DNA of 27,203 bases from UBA1731 sp963653155. Its GTDB lineage: Bacteria; Verrucomicrobiota; Kiritimatiellia; RFP12; UBA1067. Each line of letters begins with the position of its first letter. Within the stretch, counting starts at the first letter, position 1. A program made the translations under genes and the position numbers. The notes beneath the pieces were generated by a model that was not told where the DNA came from, made no database searches, and saw only the letters and a list, made by a program, of their open reading frames with translations. The stretch spans positions 1-27,203 of the forward strand of contig CAVJWR010000038.1 of NCBI GenBank assembly GCA_963653155.1, read 5' to 3'. This document shows positions 1 to 8,296 of this stretch, one piece after another.

Positions 1-1
1 G

Positions 2-706
2 ACGAACGGCATGGCGCGGGCGACGGACGTCTTCGGGGCGAACTACCTGCCGGACGACTATGCCCGGTACCTGGCAAGCAGCGAAGGTCGGCTCGGCCTG
101 ATCGCGACAGAGACCTGCTCGGCCGTCTCGACGCGCGGCGCGAACGATCTCGGCGTCTTTCGTCGGAACAACTATCTGCCGGCCGTTGAATTTGCGGCGC
201 AGACGAACAATCCAGCCGTGTACGGCGAGTTCGTCTGGACGGGCTTCGACTATCTCGGAGAGCCCGATCCGCACGCCGAAAAGGGCGCACGCAGCTCCTA
301 CTACTGCATCGTCGACCTTTGCGGATTCCCGAAGGAGCGGTACTGGATCTACCGTGCGCATTGGCGGCCGGAGTGCCCCGGTGCACCCGAACCCGAATCG
401 GCCGGCCCCGCCGTGCGGCTGGAGCTGACGGGAGAGCGCTTCCGAGATCTCGTCTTCGTGAAAATCCGGGCGGCAGACGCACGGGGCGCGACGGTGACGA
501 ATTTCAACAAAAGGCTTTCGTTCGCGACGTCAGGCGACTGTCGGCTCGCGGGCGTGGGGAACGGCGATCCGATGGACTACGATTCGCTGCAAGGCGATGC
601 CATCCGTGCGTTTCATGGCCTTGCACAGGCGATTGTCCGTGGCAAGTCCGGCGAACTCGTCGTGCGGTCGCCGACTTTCGGCAAGCAGATGATCATTGTC
701 AAGTGA
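2..706 (+). CDS. GH2 beta-galactosidase-type enzyme, C-terminal part (5' end outside window)
   Basis: The frame is open to the window edge, so the first ATG (11) is internal and the true start lies upstream. What remains is the end of a GH2 TIM barrel followed by a C-terminal beta domain. The stretch IATETCS (Glu codon 110-112) fits the GH2 nucleophile strand, and FVWTGFDYLGEP is the characteristic late-barrel motif that follows it. The last 70 residues (GVGNGDP then AFHGLAQAIVR) match the Ig-like C-terminal domain of large GH2 enzymes. It probably hydrolyses a terminal beta-galactoside or related beta-glycoside, but GH2 specificity cannot be read from this fragment. The stop lies 10 bases before the next start, with that gene's ribosome site overlapping the stop, so the two are probably translationally coupled. 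It has no ATA codons, like the next two genes. Confidence 0.85.
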   Translation, partial: TNGMARATDVFGANYLPDDYARYLASSEGRLGLIATETCSAVSTRGANDLGVFRRNNYLPAVEFAAQTNNPAVYGEFVWTGFDYLGEPDPHAEKGARSSYYCIVDLCGFPKERYWIYRAHWRPECPGAPEPESAGPAVRLELTGERFRDLVFVKIRAADARGATVTNFNKRLSFATSGDCRLAGVGNGDPMDYDSLQGDAIRAFHGLAQAIVRGKSGELVVRSPTFGKQMIIVK

Positions 707-716
707 GGTAGAGCCC

Positions 717-3700
717 ATGAACCGATTCCTGATTCTCCTGAGTGTTGTCGCCCTTGTAGTCCATTCGCCGGCGGAAGTCCGGCTGGCCGATCCGTTTGCG
801 GACGGGATGGTCTTGCAACGGGATCGTCCGGTGCCTGTCTGGGGTACGGCGGCGCCGGACGGCAAGGTCACTGTGCGCTTTGCCGGACAGGCGGTGACAA
901 CCGTTGCGGATGCCGAGGGCCGATGGGCGTGTCGCCTTGCGCCGCTGACGCTTTCAAGGGAAGGTCGCGAACTGGCGGCGACGGCGGACGGCTCGACGCA
1001 TGCGGTTGCGGATGTCCTGGTCGGAGACGTCTGGTTCGTTTCGGGCCAGAGCAACTGCGAGTTTCCGCTGGACAGTCCGAATCCTCATTTTTCGGATCGC
1101 AACGGCGCGGCAATTGGCTCGATCACGCATTTGCCTCTCGTGCGCTACTGCGATCAGAGCAGCTACAGCTTTTCTGCTCGTCCGAAGACGCGAGCGGCCA
1201 AGCCGGTCGTCTGGCGCAAGTTCCTGCCGGAGAATCTCTGTGGGCCGCGCTCTTTCTCGGCCATTGGCGTCTACTTCGCCATTCATGTCCACCAAGCAAG
1301 TGGCGTGCCGCTGGGGCTTGTCGGCGCTTGGTGGGGCGGTACGGGGATCGACCCTTGGACACCGCGCGAAGGCACGGCATCCAGACCAGATCTCAAGGAC
1401 ATTCTTGACTTCCCCGTGTCGGACGCATGGGATGGAGAGCATCCGAAGCCGGTCTTTCCGCACAGGCGCAAGCAGGATCAGCCGGGCGTTCTCTTCAACG
1501 AGATGGTCAATCCCTGGTGTCCGTTTGCGATCAGGGGCGTCGTCTGGTATCAGGGCTGCACGAACGCGGGCGAACCCGAACGCTATCGCTCGAAGATGCA
1601 TGCGCTTTACGAGGGCTGGTCCATGAAGTTCGAGAACCCTGACCTCAAGCTCTATTTCGTCCAGCTGGCGCCATGGGGGTATGCGGACATCGCGAAAATC
1701 CAGGAGGCACAGGCCGCGTTTGCGCGTGAACAGCCCAATGCGGGCATGGTGGTCGCCAATGACGTGGGCAACCTGACGGACATCCATCCCAACGAAAAGG
1801 GCATCGTAGGACTTCGTCTCGCGCGGATGGCGCTCAAGCGCGACTACGGGTTCAAGGAAATCGAGGAACAGTCTCCCGAACTTAGGGCTGGACGTGTCGA
1901 AGGGGACTCGTTCATCCTTGATTTTGACCATGCCAAGCGGCTTTACGTCTACAATCGCGACTTTTCGAATGNNNNNNNNNNGATGGTGTTTTCCATCCGG
2001 CGAAGATCGTCAACATGATTTGCGAGCGGCGTCCGCATGGGAAGGGCGTCTGGACAGAGTTTCGCGGACGGATTGACGGCTCCGCCCGGCTGGTCGTGAA
2101 GTCAGATGCGGTGCGTCAACCGATTCGTTTGCGCTATTGCCATTCTCGGCCGTGGCTTGGCACCGTCTATAACGAGGCGAACCTGCCGTTGGGGGCTTTT
2201 CATGTTGACGCTGCGGCGCCTTGTGAAGCGGTCGGCTTTCTGTCGGCACGGCCAGTCTGGCCGAAGGACTTGACGCTGGATCTCAACTGCTCGGTTCGGT
2301 TTAGCGCGCCTTTCGTGTCCGACGGCCGCGCGGCGTCGTTGCGGATTGCCGGATGCTCGGCCTATCGCATTCGCCTGAACGGGGCGTTTGTCGGATATGG
2401 CCCCGCACGTGGCCCCAAGGGATTCCATCGTGTCGACGAGTGGCCTTTGGCGCCCGGTGCGGGAACCAACAGCCTTGAGATCGTCGTCGCGGGCTACAAC
2501 TGCGACAGTTACTGCTACCTCGATCAAAGCCCGTTCCTTCAGGCGGAAGTCCTTTCCGACGGGCGGACGCTCGTGGCGACGGGAACGGATGGTCCGTTCC
2601 GTGCGCAGAAGACAGATCGTCTTCAGAAGGTTGCGCGCTACAGCCTTCAGCGGTGCTTCGCCGAGGCTTACCGTGTCGGATCCGACGCGACTAATGCATC
2701 GCTTCCGCTTGCCGTCCAGCCGTCGGTCGCGCTCTTGCCGCGTATTGCGAAATATCCGCGCTTCGAGACGAACTGCGCGATTCGCGTCATTTCGCGCGCG
2801 GACGTGAAGCCCTGTCCGGGCAAGAGGCTCAAGGCCCTGCCGTACATTCAGGCGGAAAAGCCGGATCCGCGCCGTAAGCAGTTCTTGGTCAAGGACTTTG
2901 AGGCGGACGTTTGGCGAGATGGCCTTGCCGTTGAGTACCGGAACCGACGCGCCGTGTCCGAATCCGGGCCGGTGAGGCTGTCGGCAGGCGAGAGTGTGAT
3001 CGTCGATGCCGGGCTCAACGACTGTGGCTTCCCGCTGCTGACGGTCGATGTGCGGAAGCCGGGTCGGCTTGTCTTCGTGTTTGACGAGATCTTGACGGGG
3101 GATGAGATTGACGCCGCGCGCCTGAACTGCTGCAATGTCATCGAATGGACGTTTGAACGTCCGGGCGTTTATGCTGTCGAGGCGTTTGAGCCGTATGTCT
3201 GGCGCTATGCCGGCCTTTTCACGCTCGACGGCGAGCTGACGGTCACAAGTCTGGCGATGCGCACGTACAAGAATCCCGAAGTCGGGCGAGCGACTTTCCG
3301 TTCGTCGGATTCCGCGCTCAACAGGATCTTTGCGGCTGCGAAGGAGACGTTTGCGCAGAATGCGGTCGACGTCTTCACGGACTGTCCGAGCCGCGAACGG
3401 GCCGGATGGCTTTGCGACAGCTTCTTTATCGGGCGCGTCAGCCGTCTGTTGACGGGAAACAGCGACCTCGAACGCCTCTTCTTGCAGAATTACGCATTGC
3501 CCGAATCGTTTGACGACCTGCCGAAGGGCATGGTGCCGATGTGTTATCCGGCTGAACACTGGAACGGCAACTTCATTCCGAACTGGGGCCTGTGGCTTGT
3601 GTTCGAGGTCGAGGAATACCTGGCGCGTTCGGGGGATCGCGAGACGGTGGAGGCGCTGAAGCCGCGCCTGGAGGCCCTGATTGACTATCTTCATTCGTTC

Positions 3701-4519
3701 CGCAACTCGGATGGGCTGTTGGAGCATCTTCCCCAGTGGGTGTTTGTCGAATGGAGCCACGCGAATCGCCTGGTGCAGGACGTCAGCTACCCCTCGAACA
3801 TGGCTTTTGCAGAGGCGCTCGATGTGATGGACCGCCTTTATGGGCGCCCGGATCTTGCGGCTGAGGCAGTGGCGATGCGCGAGACGATCCGCCGCCAGAG
3901 CTGGACGGGCAAGTGGTTCTGCGACAATGCCGTCCGACAGGCCGACGGCTCGCTCAAGCCGTCAGGCGTGTGTACGGAAACGTGCCAGTACTATGCGTTC
4001 TTCTTCGGGACGGCGAGGCCCGAGACGCATCCCGAACTCTGGCGGACGCTTGTCCGCGACTTCGGCCCCAGGCGGCTGGCCGAAGACCGGACGTCGCTCA
4101 AGAGTCATCAGGAGATCTGGCCGTCGAACGCCTTTATCGGCAACTACCTGCGGCTTGAATGCCTGTCGCGCGAAGGCCTGTCGAAGATCATTCTGGACGA
4201 GACGAGGGATTATTTCGACTACATGGCGCGGCGCACGGGCACACTGTGGGAACATGACAAGACGACGGCGTCCTGCAGTCATGGCTTTGCGAGTCACGTG
4301 GCCCTGACGCTTTACAGGGATGTCCTCGGCATTCGGGCCGTAGACTACGCGAAGAAGACCGTGTCGGTTGCCGTGCCCGCAGACTTGCCGCTTGACTGGT
4401 GCGAGGGCGAGATGCCGCTCTCGCCGACGGAGACGCTGAAGGTTGCCTGGCGCAAGAGCGCGGACGGCAAGCTGTCGGCGGACGTTGTCCTGCCGACGGG
4501 CTGGACAGGAAAGGAGTGA
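717..4519 (+). CDS. Sialate O-acetylesterase-type domain fused to GH78 alpha-L-rhamnosidase (interrupted by N gap)
   Basis: The start is ATG 717: GAGG at 705-708 lies 8 bases upstream and a signal peptide follows (MNRFLILLSVVALVVHSPA). An in-frame ATG at 696 lies inside the previous gene and is less likely. The first domain is an SGNH acetylesterase of the sialate O-acetylesterase family: FVSGQSN gives nucleophile Ser112, and TDIHPNEK gives the Asp355/His357 pair. After the gap at 1972-1981 the reading frame resumes with DGVFHPAKIV and LGTVYNEANLPLGAFHVD, the usual end of that family. It runs without a stop into a GH78 rhamnosidase: substrate-side beta domain (YRIRLNGAFVGYGPARGP), catalytic DCPSRERAGW (Glu codon 3395-3397) and GTLWEHDKTT (Glu codon 4249-4251). 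The two flanks are in different frames across the ten Ns, so the real gap is 2 mod 3 in length. One protein of about 1,270 residues is the simplest reading; two genes would need a stop and a start inside the gap. The likely role is periplasmic or extracellular deacetylation and rhamnose release from pectic side chains (inferred). Confidence 0.8.
1972..1981. other. Assembly gap (10 N)
   Basis: This run of ten Ns sits inside the acetylesterase C-terminus. Homology on both sides is continuous but the frame changes, so ten is a placeholder and the true length is 2 mod 3. Confidence 0.95.
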
Positions 4520-4526
4520 CCGGCTG

Positions 4527-6170
4527 ATGGTCTCGATGTTTGTTCTCCTTGCCGCGACAGGGGCCTTGGCACCGTCGGACGAGATTCGGCTGATGGCGCC
4601 GGAGGTCGGCGTTCGGACGGTGGCGACGGTTCCGGCGACCGGCGATTGCTCGGCTGTCCGCGTGGACGTCCCGATCTGGGACGTGCAGGAGATGTGGATG
4701 CCGTCTTGGCTCGTTCCCCGTCAGGACCGCAAGTGGGCGTTGGGCGCGACGTCCGCGCCACAGGCGGATGTCCCTTTCGTGGCCTATTTCAATGAGGCCG
4801 GACGCAATGCGTTCGCGATTGGGGCGGATGTGCTGACGTGGGACACGCGGATCGAATCGAAGATCAACCAGGAGAAGGGCGTATGGGAGGTGACGCTTCG
4901 CGTCGTGGCCGGAGCGGGCGGAACGCTTCGACCGTTTGCCGTGACGCTGGATCGCCGGGACTGCGACTGGCAGAGGGCCTTTGCGGACTGGCGCGTATCG
5001 CTCGGCTATCCGCGACGAAACTATCCGGATGCCGCCTGGAAACCCGTCTATTGCACCTGGTACGCCGTGCATGCGGCCCTTACGCAGGATTGGGTTGAAC
5101 GGATGGCGGCCCTCGCGGCTGATCTTGGCTTCAGGACGTTCATCCTGGATGACGGCTGGAGCTATGACGAGGCGAAGCGCGTCAATCCAGAGACGCTTGC
5201 GACATGGTATCGTGACACGGGAACATGGGACTCGTTTTCGCGGCGGAAGTTCCCCGACTTCAAGGCGCACCGTGCGCGAATGCGTGCGCTGGGCCTCAAG
5301 TACCTCGTGTGGGTCGCCCCGTATTTTGTCGGCACGCGCTCCGAGGCCTACGCGAAGGGCGGCTTCGCGGCAAAGGGCCTCGTGCCCTTCGAGGGAAACG
5401 TGCTCGCGGATCCCCTTGACGGCGCATTCATGGGTTCGGTTGACGACCAGCTCGTGCGGCTCCTGAAGACGGCTGATCTGGATGGACTCAAGATCGACTT
5501 TCTCGATGCGATTCCGCCATCCGTCGAGCGTCCGCGTGGCGTGGCGTCCTTTGCTTACGTGTCGCAGCTGATGGCGAAGCTGAGGGCCGTGAGGCCAGAT
5601 GGCCTTTTCGAGTTCCGCCAGAGCTACGCGACGCCGCTCATGGCCTCCCTCGCGACGCAGTTCAGGGCCGGCGACGTGCCGTTCGAGTGGTTGGCGAACC
5701 TCTTGCGTATCGCACAGGTTCGCGTCATGATGGGTGACGGTGTGCCCATTCATGCGGATCCGATCTGCTGGGCGGATTGCGAGACGCCAGACAATGTCAA
5801 CAGGCATTTTCTTGCGACGATGGCGGGCGTACCGATGCTGTCGATGGATCTGGAACGGCTCTCGTCGGCGTCTCGTGCGACGGTGCGCCGTTGGCTTGCG
5901 TTCTACGCAACGCATGTCGAGGCGTTTCAGCGCACGGGGGCCTGGCATGTCGAGTACCGTAACGGAGGCGTTGCGGCGATTACGGCGACGCGGGACGACG
6001 AGGCTCTGCTGATCGCGAACGACCCGGCCTGGGCGGTTCGCTTGGCGCGGCAGTTCGTTGGCAAGCGACTGATCGTGCTCAACCTCACGTACGAGACACT
6101 GGATTTGGGCGGCGGCTTCCGAGTGCCACCTGCCGAAGCCGGTACTCGGGGTTTTGGCAAAAGCCTTTGA
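4527..6170 (+). CDS. Clan GH-D glycosidase, probable secreted alpha-galactosidase (GH36/GH27-like)
   Basis: The start is ATG 4527, placed by an AAGGAG that overlaps the previous stop and by the short signal-like N-terminus that follows (MVSMFVLLAATGALA). An upstream in-frame ATG at 4443 lies inside the rhamnosidase. The 547-residue product has a TIM barrel with DDGW (Asp208-Asp209) and LKIDFLD, where Asp324 fits the clan GH-D nucleophile. FRAGD (Asp383) fits the position of the acid/base residue. The C-terminus (residues about 470-547) is a small beta domain. Compared with typical GH36 enzymes of about 700 residues it is short, with a reduced N-terminal beta domain. It should release alpha-galactose from oligosaccharides or pectin side chains; the exact substrate is inferred. 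It lies 7 bases after the rhamnosidase gene and ends the ATA-free block. Confidence 0.75.
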   Translation: MVSMFVLLAATGALAPSDEIRLMAPEVGVRTVATVPATGDCSAVRVDVPIWDVQEMWMPSWLVPRQDRKWALGATSAPQADVPFVAYFNEAGRNAFAIGADVLTWDTRIESKINQEKGVWEVTLRVVAGAGGTLRPFAVTLDRRDCDWQRAFADWRVSLGYPRRNYPDAAWKPVYCTWYAVHAALTQDWVERMAALAADLGFRTFILDDGWSYDEAKRVNPETLATWYRDTGTWDSFSRRKFPDFKAHRARMRALGLKYLVWVAPYFVGTRSEAYAKGGFAAKGLVPFEGNVLADPLDGAFMGSVDDQLVRLLKTADLDGLKIDFLDAIPPSVERPRGVASFAYVSQLMAKLRAVRPDGLFEFRQSYATPLMASLATQFRAGDVPFEWLANLLRIAQVRVMMGDGVPIHADPICWADCETPDNVNRHFLATMAGVPMLSMDLERLSSASRATVRRWLAFYATHVEAFQRTGAWHVEYRNGGVAAITATRDDEALLIANDPAWAVRLARQFVGKRLIVLNLTYETLDLGGGFRVPPAEAGTRGFGKSL

Positions 6171-6178
6171 GGAAACCG

Positions 6179-6206
6179 ATTCTCACTTTTGGGCAAAACC
6201 GAGAAT
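6179..6206 (+). terminator. Hairpin after the first operon, possible terminator
   Basis: A six-base stem (ATTCTC 6179-6184 with GAGAAT 6201-6206) continues past a 2x2 mismatch into TTTT/AAAA around a GGGC loop. It lies 8 bases after the stop at 6170. There is no downstream T run, so it is not a canonical intrinsic terminator; it could protect the mRNA end instead. Confidence 0.35.
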
Positions 6207-6222
6207 TATGATGCTACGGGCG

Positions 6223-6425
6223 CTGTTGCCACGACGGCGGGGGCGCCGTCGCTACTTTGCGCATTTCACGGAAATGCGTCCACGGTGGGATTCGCGGTCG
6301 CGACAAGCGCGACCCTCCCCGCCCGCAACGGCCCGGCGGTTGAGGGCAACCGCCCTCCCAAATCATAAAATCTTCAAATGGCTAAATGCAATCGCAAATC
6401 GAAAAATCGTAAATCGTAAATTCTC
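6223..6425. repeat. Hairpin-array repeat, locus A (shares parts with 13058-13450)
   Basis: Four GC-rich palindromes stand in a row: 6232-6251 (8-bp stem, GGGG loop), 6260-6278 (8 bp, ACG loop), 6296-6314 (7 bp, 5-base loop) and 6335-6354 (8 bp, AGGG loop). An AT-rich tail (about 6355-6420) made of repeated AAATCGTAAATC-type words follows. The tail shares an exact 20-mer, GCTAAATGCAATCGCAAATC (6381-6400), with 13405-13424. The order of palindromes and the linkers between them match locus B, but the arm sequences differ in a paired way. No left AT-rich arm is visible here, so this copy looks one-ended. It fills most of the 296-base space between genes, and no gene is supported in it. Confidence 0.8.
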
Positions 6426-6449
6426 GTTTCGGCAGAGCGGTGAATTTTG

Positions 6450-6458
6450 TGGTACAAT
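6450..6458 (+). promoter_or_regulatory. Extended -10 promoter directly before the GspG-like gene
   Basis: TGG-TACAAT has the extended -10 form and ends 8 bases before the ATG at 6467. No good -35 at 16-18 bases is seen. A start site about 7 bases after the -10 would give an mRNA with almost no leader. Confidence 0.5.
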
Positions 6459-6466
6459 AGCGGCAA

Positions 6467-7087
6467 ATGGATGGAACAGACAAAAAGGGCGTGTCGCATG
6501 ATGCCGCCTTTCGGGCGACGAGGAAAAAGGCGATCGCGCGCGAGTACGAGCTGAAGCGCCGCGAGCTTGGGCTTGGCGCACCTATGGTCAAGAGAGGTTT
6601 GGGCTTCTACCTTCTGCTGCTTGTGGGCATGGCGCTTATCGCCTCTTTTGTGTTCAAGCAGGCTGGCGTCGTCGAAAAGCGCAAGGCGGTGAACACGAAG
6701 ATGCTTTTCGCCCAGCGCAGCGTGGATGCCCTCGCAGAGGCTTTGGGGCGGTACAAGTTCCATTGCGGATGCTATCCGACAGCCGAGGATGGAGGCTTGG
6801 ATGCGCTGTCCGCAAAGACTTCGAGGTATCCCGGATGGCTTGGGCCATACGCCAGTTCGTGGGGAACGATAATTCCCGATCCGTGGAAGAGGCCATACGT
6901 CTATGAGCCGCAGACGAATGGACATCCTGTCGTGCTTTCCCTCGGTCCAGACGGGAAGCGGGGCACGGCGGACGACGTAATCCCCCGCGACGAGCTTTTC
7001 GAAAAGCCTTTCAGGGACACATCGTGGACGAACGACTGGGTACACTTCTCAAAGAGAGGGATAATAGTGGTCCCTCGCAAAAGATAA
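6467..7087 (+). CDS. Membrane-anchored GspG (T2SS major pseudopilin) domain protein without prepilin leader
   Basis: The 206-residue protein has a charged cytosolic N-terminus (residues 1-43, rich in Arg/Lys/Glu), one membrane segment (about 44-63, GLGFYLLLLVGMALIASFVF) and a C-terminal globular part. The C-terminal part carries GspG features: GCYPTAEDGGLDAL, then GPYASSWGTIIPDPWKRPYVY and SLGPDGKRGTADDVIP, the last being the calcium-loop region of type II pseudopilins. A pseudopilin normally starts with a short leader ending in Gly before FTLxE; that motif is absent, so prepilin peptidase processing is not expected. It leads an operon with the oxidoreductase (12 bases downstream) and the GH20 gene. 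No Shine-Dalgarno is seen, but a -10 box lies 8 bases before the ATG. It could be a non-pilus T2SS accessory protein or a domain borrowed for another purpose; its function is not established. Confidence 0.65.
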   Translation: MDGTDKKGVSHDAAFRATRKKAIAREYELKRRELGLGAPMVKRGLGFYLLLLVGMALIASFVFKQAGVVEKRKAVNTKMLFAQRSVDALAEALGRYKFHCGCYPTAEDGGLDALSAKTSRYPGWLGPYASSWGTIIPDPWKRPYVYEPQTNGHPVVLSLGPDGKRGTADDVIPRDELFEKPFRDTSWTNDWVHFSKRGIIVVPRKR

Positions 7088-7099
7088 GGGCGAAACTGC

Positions 7100-8296
7100 A
7101 TGAGGCGTCTCAGATATGCTATGGTCGGAGGGGGAAGGGGATCTTTCATAGGTCCCGTGCATCGCGCCGCGATAAGGATGGATGATCTCGCCGATCTGGT
7201 GGCCGGATGCTTTTCGCGCGATCAGGCCAGCAATGCCGCAACGGGTGCGGAGCTTGGGATTGAGCCGGATCGGACATACCGGGATTGGCGTAGCCTTATC
7301 GACGGCGAAAGGGGGCGCATAGACTTCCTTGCGGTCTGCACGCCAAACAGTTCTCACTACCCAATCGCGAAGGCGGCATTGGAGGCGGGGCTGAACGTGA
7401 TGTGCGAGAAGCCTCTGGCGGTGTCGTCATCGGAGGCGCAGGAGCTTGAGGGGCTTGCTCGCAGGAAACGCCGGCTGCTTGGAGTGCCTTTCACGTATTC
7501 CGGATATCCCATGGTCAAGCTTGCGCGTGACTTGGTGGCGAGAGGCGACTTGGGGACTATCTGCAAGGTTGTGGTGGAGTATCAGCAGGGAAGCTTCCGC
7601 AAGATAGACTTCACGAAGCCTCTTGACAAGCGGAACGCATGGAAGATGGACCCCATGCAGTCCGGCAAAAGCTGCGTGGTCGCCGACATAGGCGTACACG
7701 GTGCGCACCTCATAGAGTATGTGACTGGACTTCGCATAAAGGCCGTTGCCGCCGACCTGTCGTCGTTCGCCCCCGGCAATCGGCTCGATGACGACGCATC
7801 TATCCTGATGCGCCTCGAAAAGGGGGCTAAGGCCGTGATGGTGGCATCCAAGATCGCGACCGGGGAGGAAAACGGACTTCGCTTGCGCGTCTATGGCGAC
7901 AAGGCTTCGCTATCCTGGATCGTCGAGGAAGGGAACTATCTCCATGTGCGGGAGGCATTCGGTCCGGAGCGCATATACAAGCGCAATGCCCCATACATCG
8001 CCGAATTGTCCAAAGTGTCGAAGCGTTGCTCCAGGACGCCAGCAGGACACCATGAGGGCTTCATAGAGGCGTTCGCGAACCACTACCGTGAGTTCTGTGC
8101 CGCGTTGCGTGGCGAGAAGGGGTGCGATTTCCCGCAGGCAAAGGATGGACTTCGCACGATCCGCTTTGTCGATGCCGCTCTCGATTCGAGCCGGGAAGAC
8201 TCAAGGTGGGTTTCGCTGTCGGGCGATTCCGGGAGATCGGTCCAGTGTAAGGTTTCAGATAAGATGCAGTCCAGCAAAAAGGAGAAGAAAAGATGA
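7100..8296 (+). CDS. Gfo/Idh/MocA family NAD(P)-dependent oxidoreductase
   Basis: The 398-residue protein begins with a Rossmann nucleotide-binding turn (MVGGGRGSFIG, residues 8-18). MCEKPLA holds the EKP motif (103-105) of Gfo/Idh/MocA sugar dehydrogenases. The C-terminal alpha/beta domain contains VVADIGVHGAHL, giving Asp196 and His200 at the usual catalytic positions. No signal peptide is seen, so it should act in the cytosol, oxidising or epimerising a sugar, inositol or related polyol. The start at 7100 is supported by AAGGG at 7086-7090. The stop overlaps the next ATG by four bases (ATGA), so it is coupled to the GH20 gene; a role in processing the amino sugar released by that enzyme is inference. 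About half of its isoleucine codons are ATA. The Lys/Ser-rich tail after residue 380 is poorly conserved in style. Confidence 0.85.
   Translation: MRRLRYAMVGGGRGSFIGPVHRAAIRMDDLADLVAGCFSRDQASNAATGAELGIEPDRTYRDWRSLIDGERGRIDFLAVCTPNSSHYPIAKAALEAGLNVMCEKPLAVSSSEAQELEGLARRKRRLLGVPFTYSGYPMVKLARDLVARGDLGTICKVVVEYQQGSFRKIDFTKPLDKRNAWKMDPMQSGKSCVVADIGVHGAHLIEYVTGLRIKAVAADLSSFAPGNRLDDDASILMRLEKGAKAVMVASKIATGEENGLRLRVYGDKASLSWIVEEGNYLHVREAFGPERIYKRNAPYIAELSKVSKRCSRTPAGHHEGFIEAFANHYREFCAALRGEKGCDFPQAKDGLRTIRFVDAALDSSREDSRWVSLSGDSGRSVQCKVSDKMQSSKKEKKR

Noticed and set aside
696..716. Earlier start for the acetylesterase at ATG 696
   Set aside because: It lies inside the GH2 gene, lacks a ribosome site, and places MSSEVEP in front of a clean signal peptide that begins at 717.
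2102..3760. Long open frame on the - strand (552 codons)
   Set aside because: It is antisense to the rhamnosidase domain, which has clear GH78 motifs. Its translation is rich in Arg and His with no recognisable motif, as expected of a shadow in GC-rich DNA.
4188..5948. Long open frame on the - strand (586 codons)
   Set aside because: It lies opposite the rhamnosidase end and the GH-D gene and shows shadow-like Arg/His/Pro composition.
6154..6501. Small + strand open frame over repeat locus A
   Set aside because: It begins inside the GH-D gene and reads through hairpins and AT-rich repeats; the translation is low-complexity Arg-rich.
7100..8296. GH109 glycosidase instead of an oxidoreductase
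   Set aside because: GH109 enzymes share the Gfo/Idh fold, but this protein has no Tat or other signal peptide and keeps the standard EKP and Asp/His dehydrogenase motifs.
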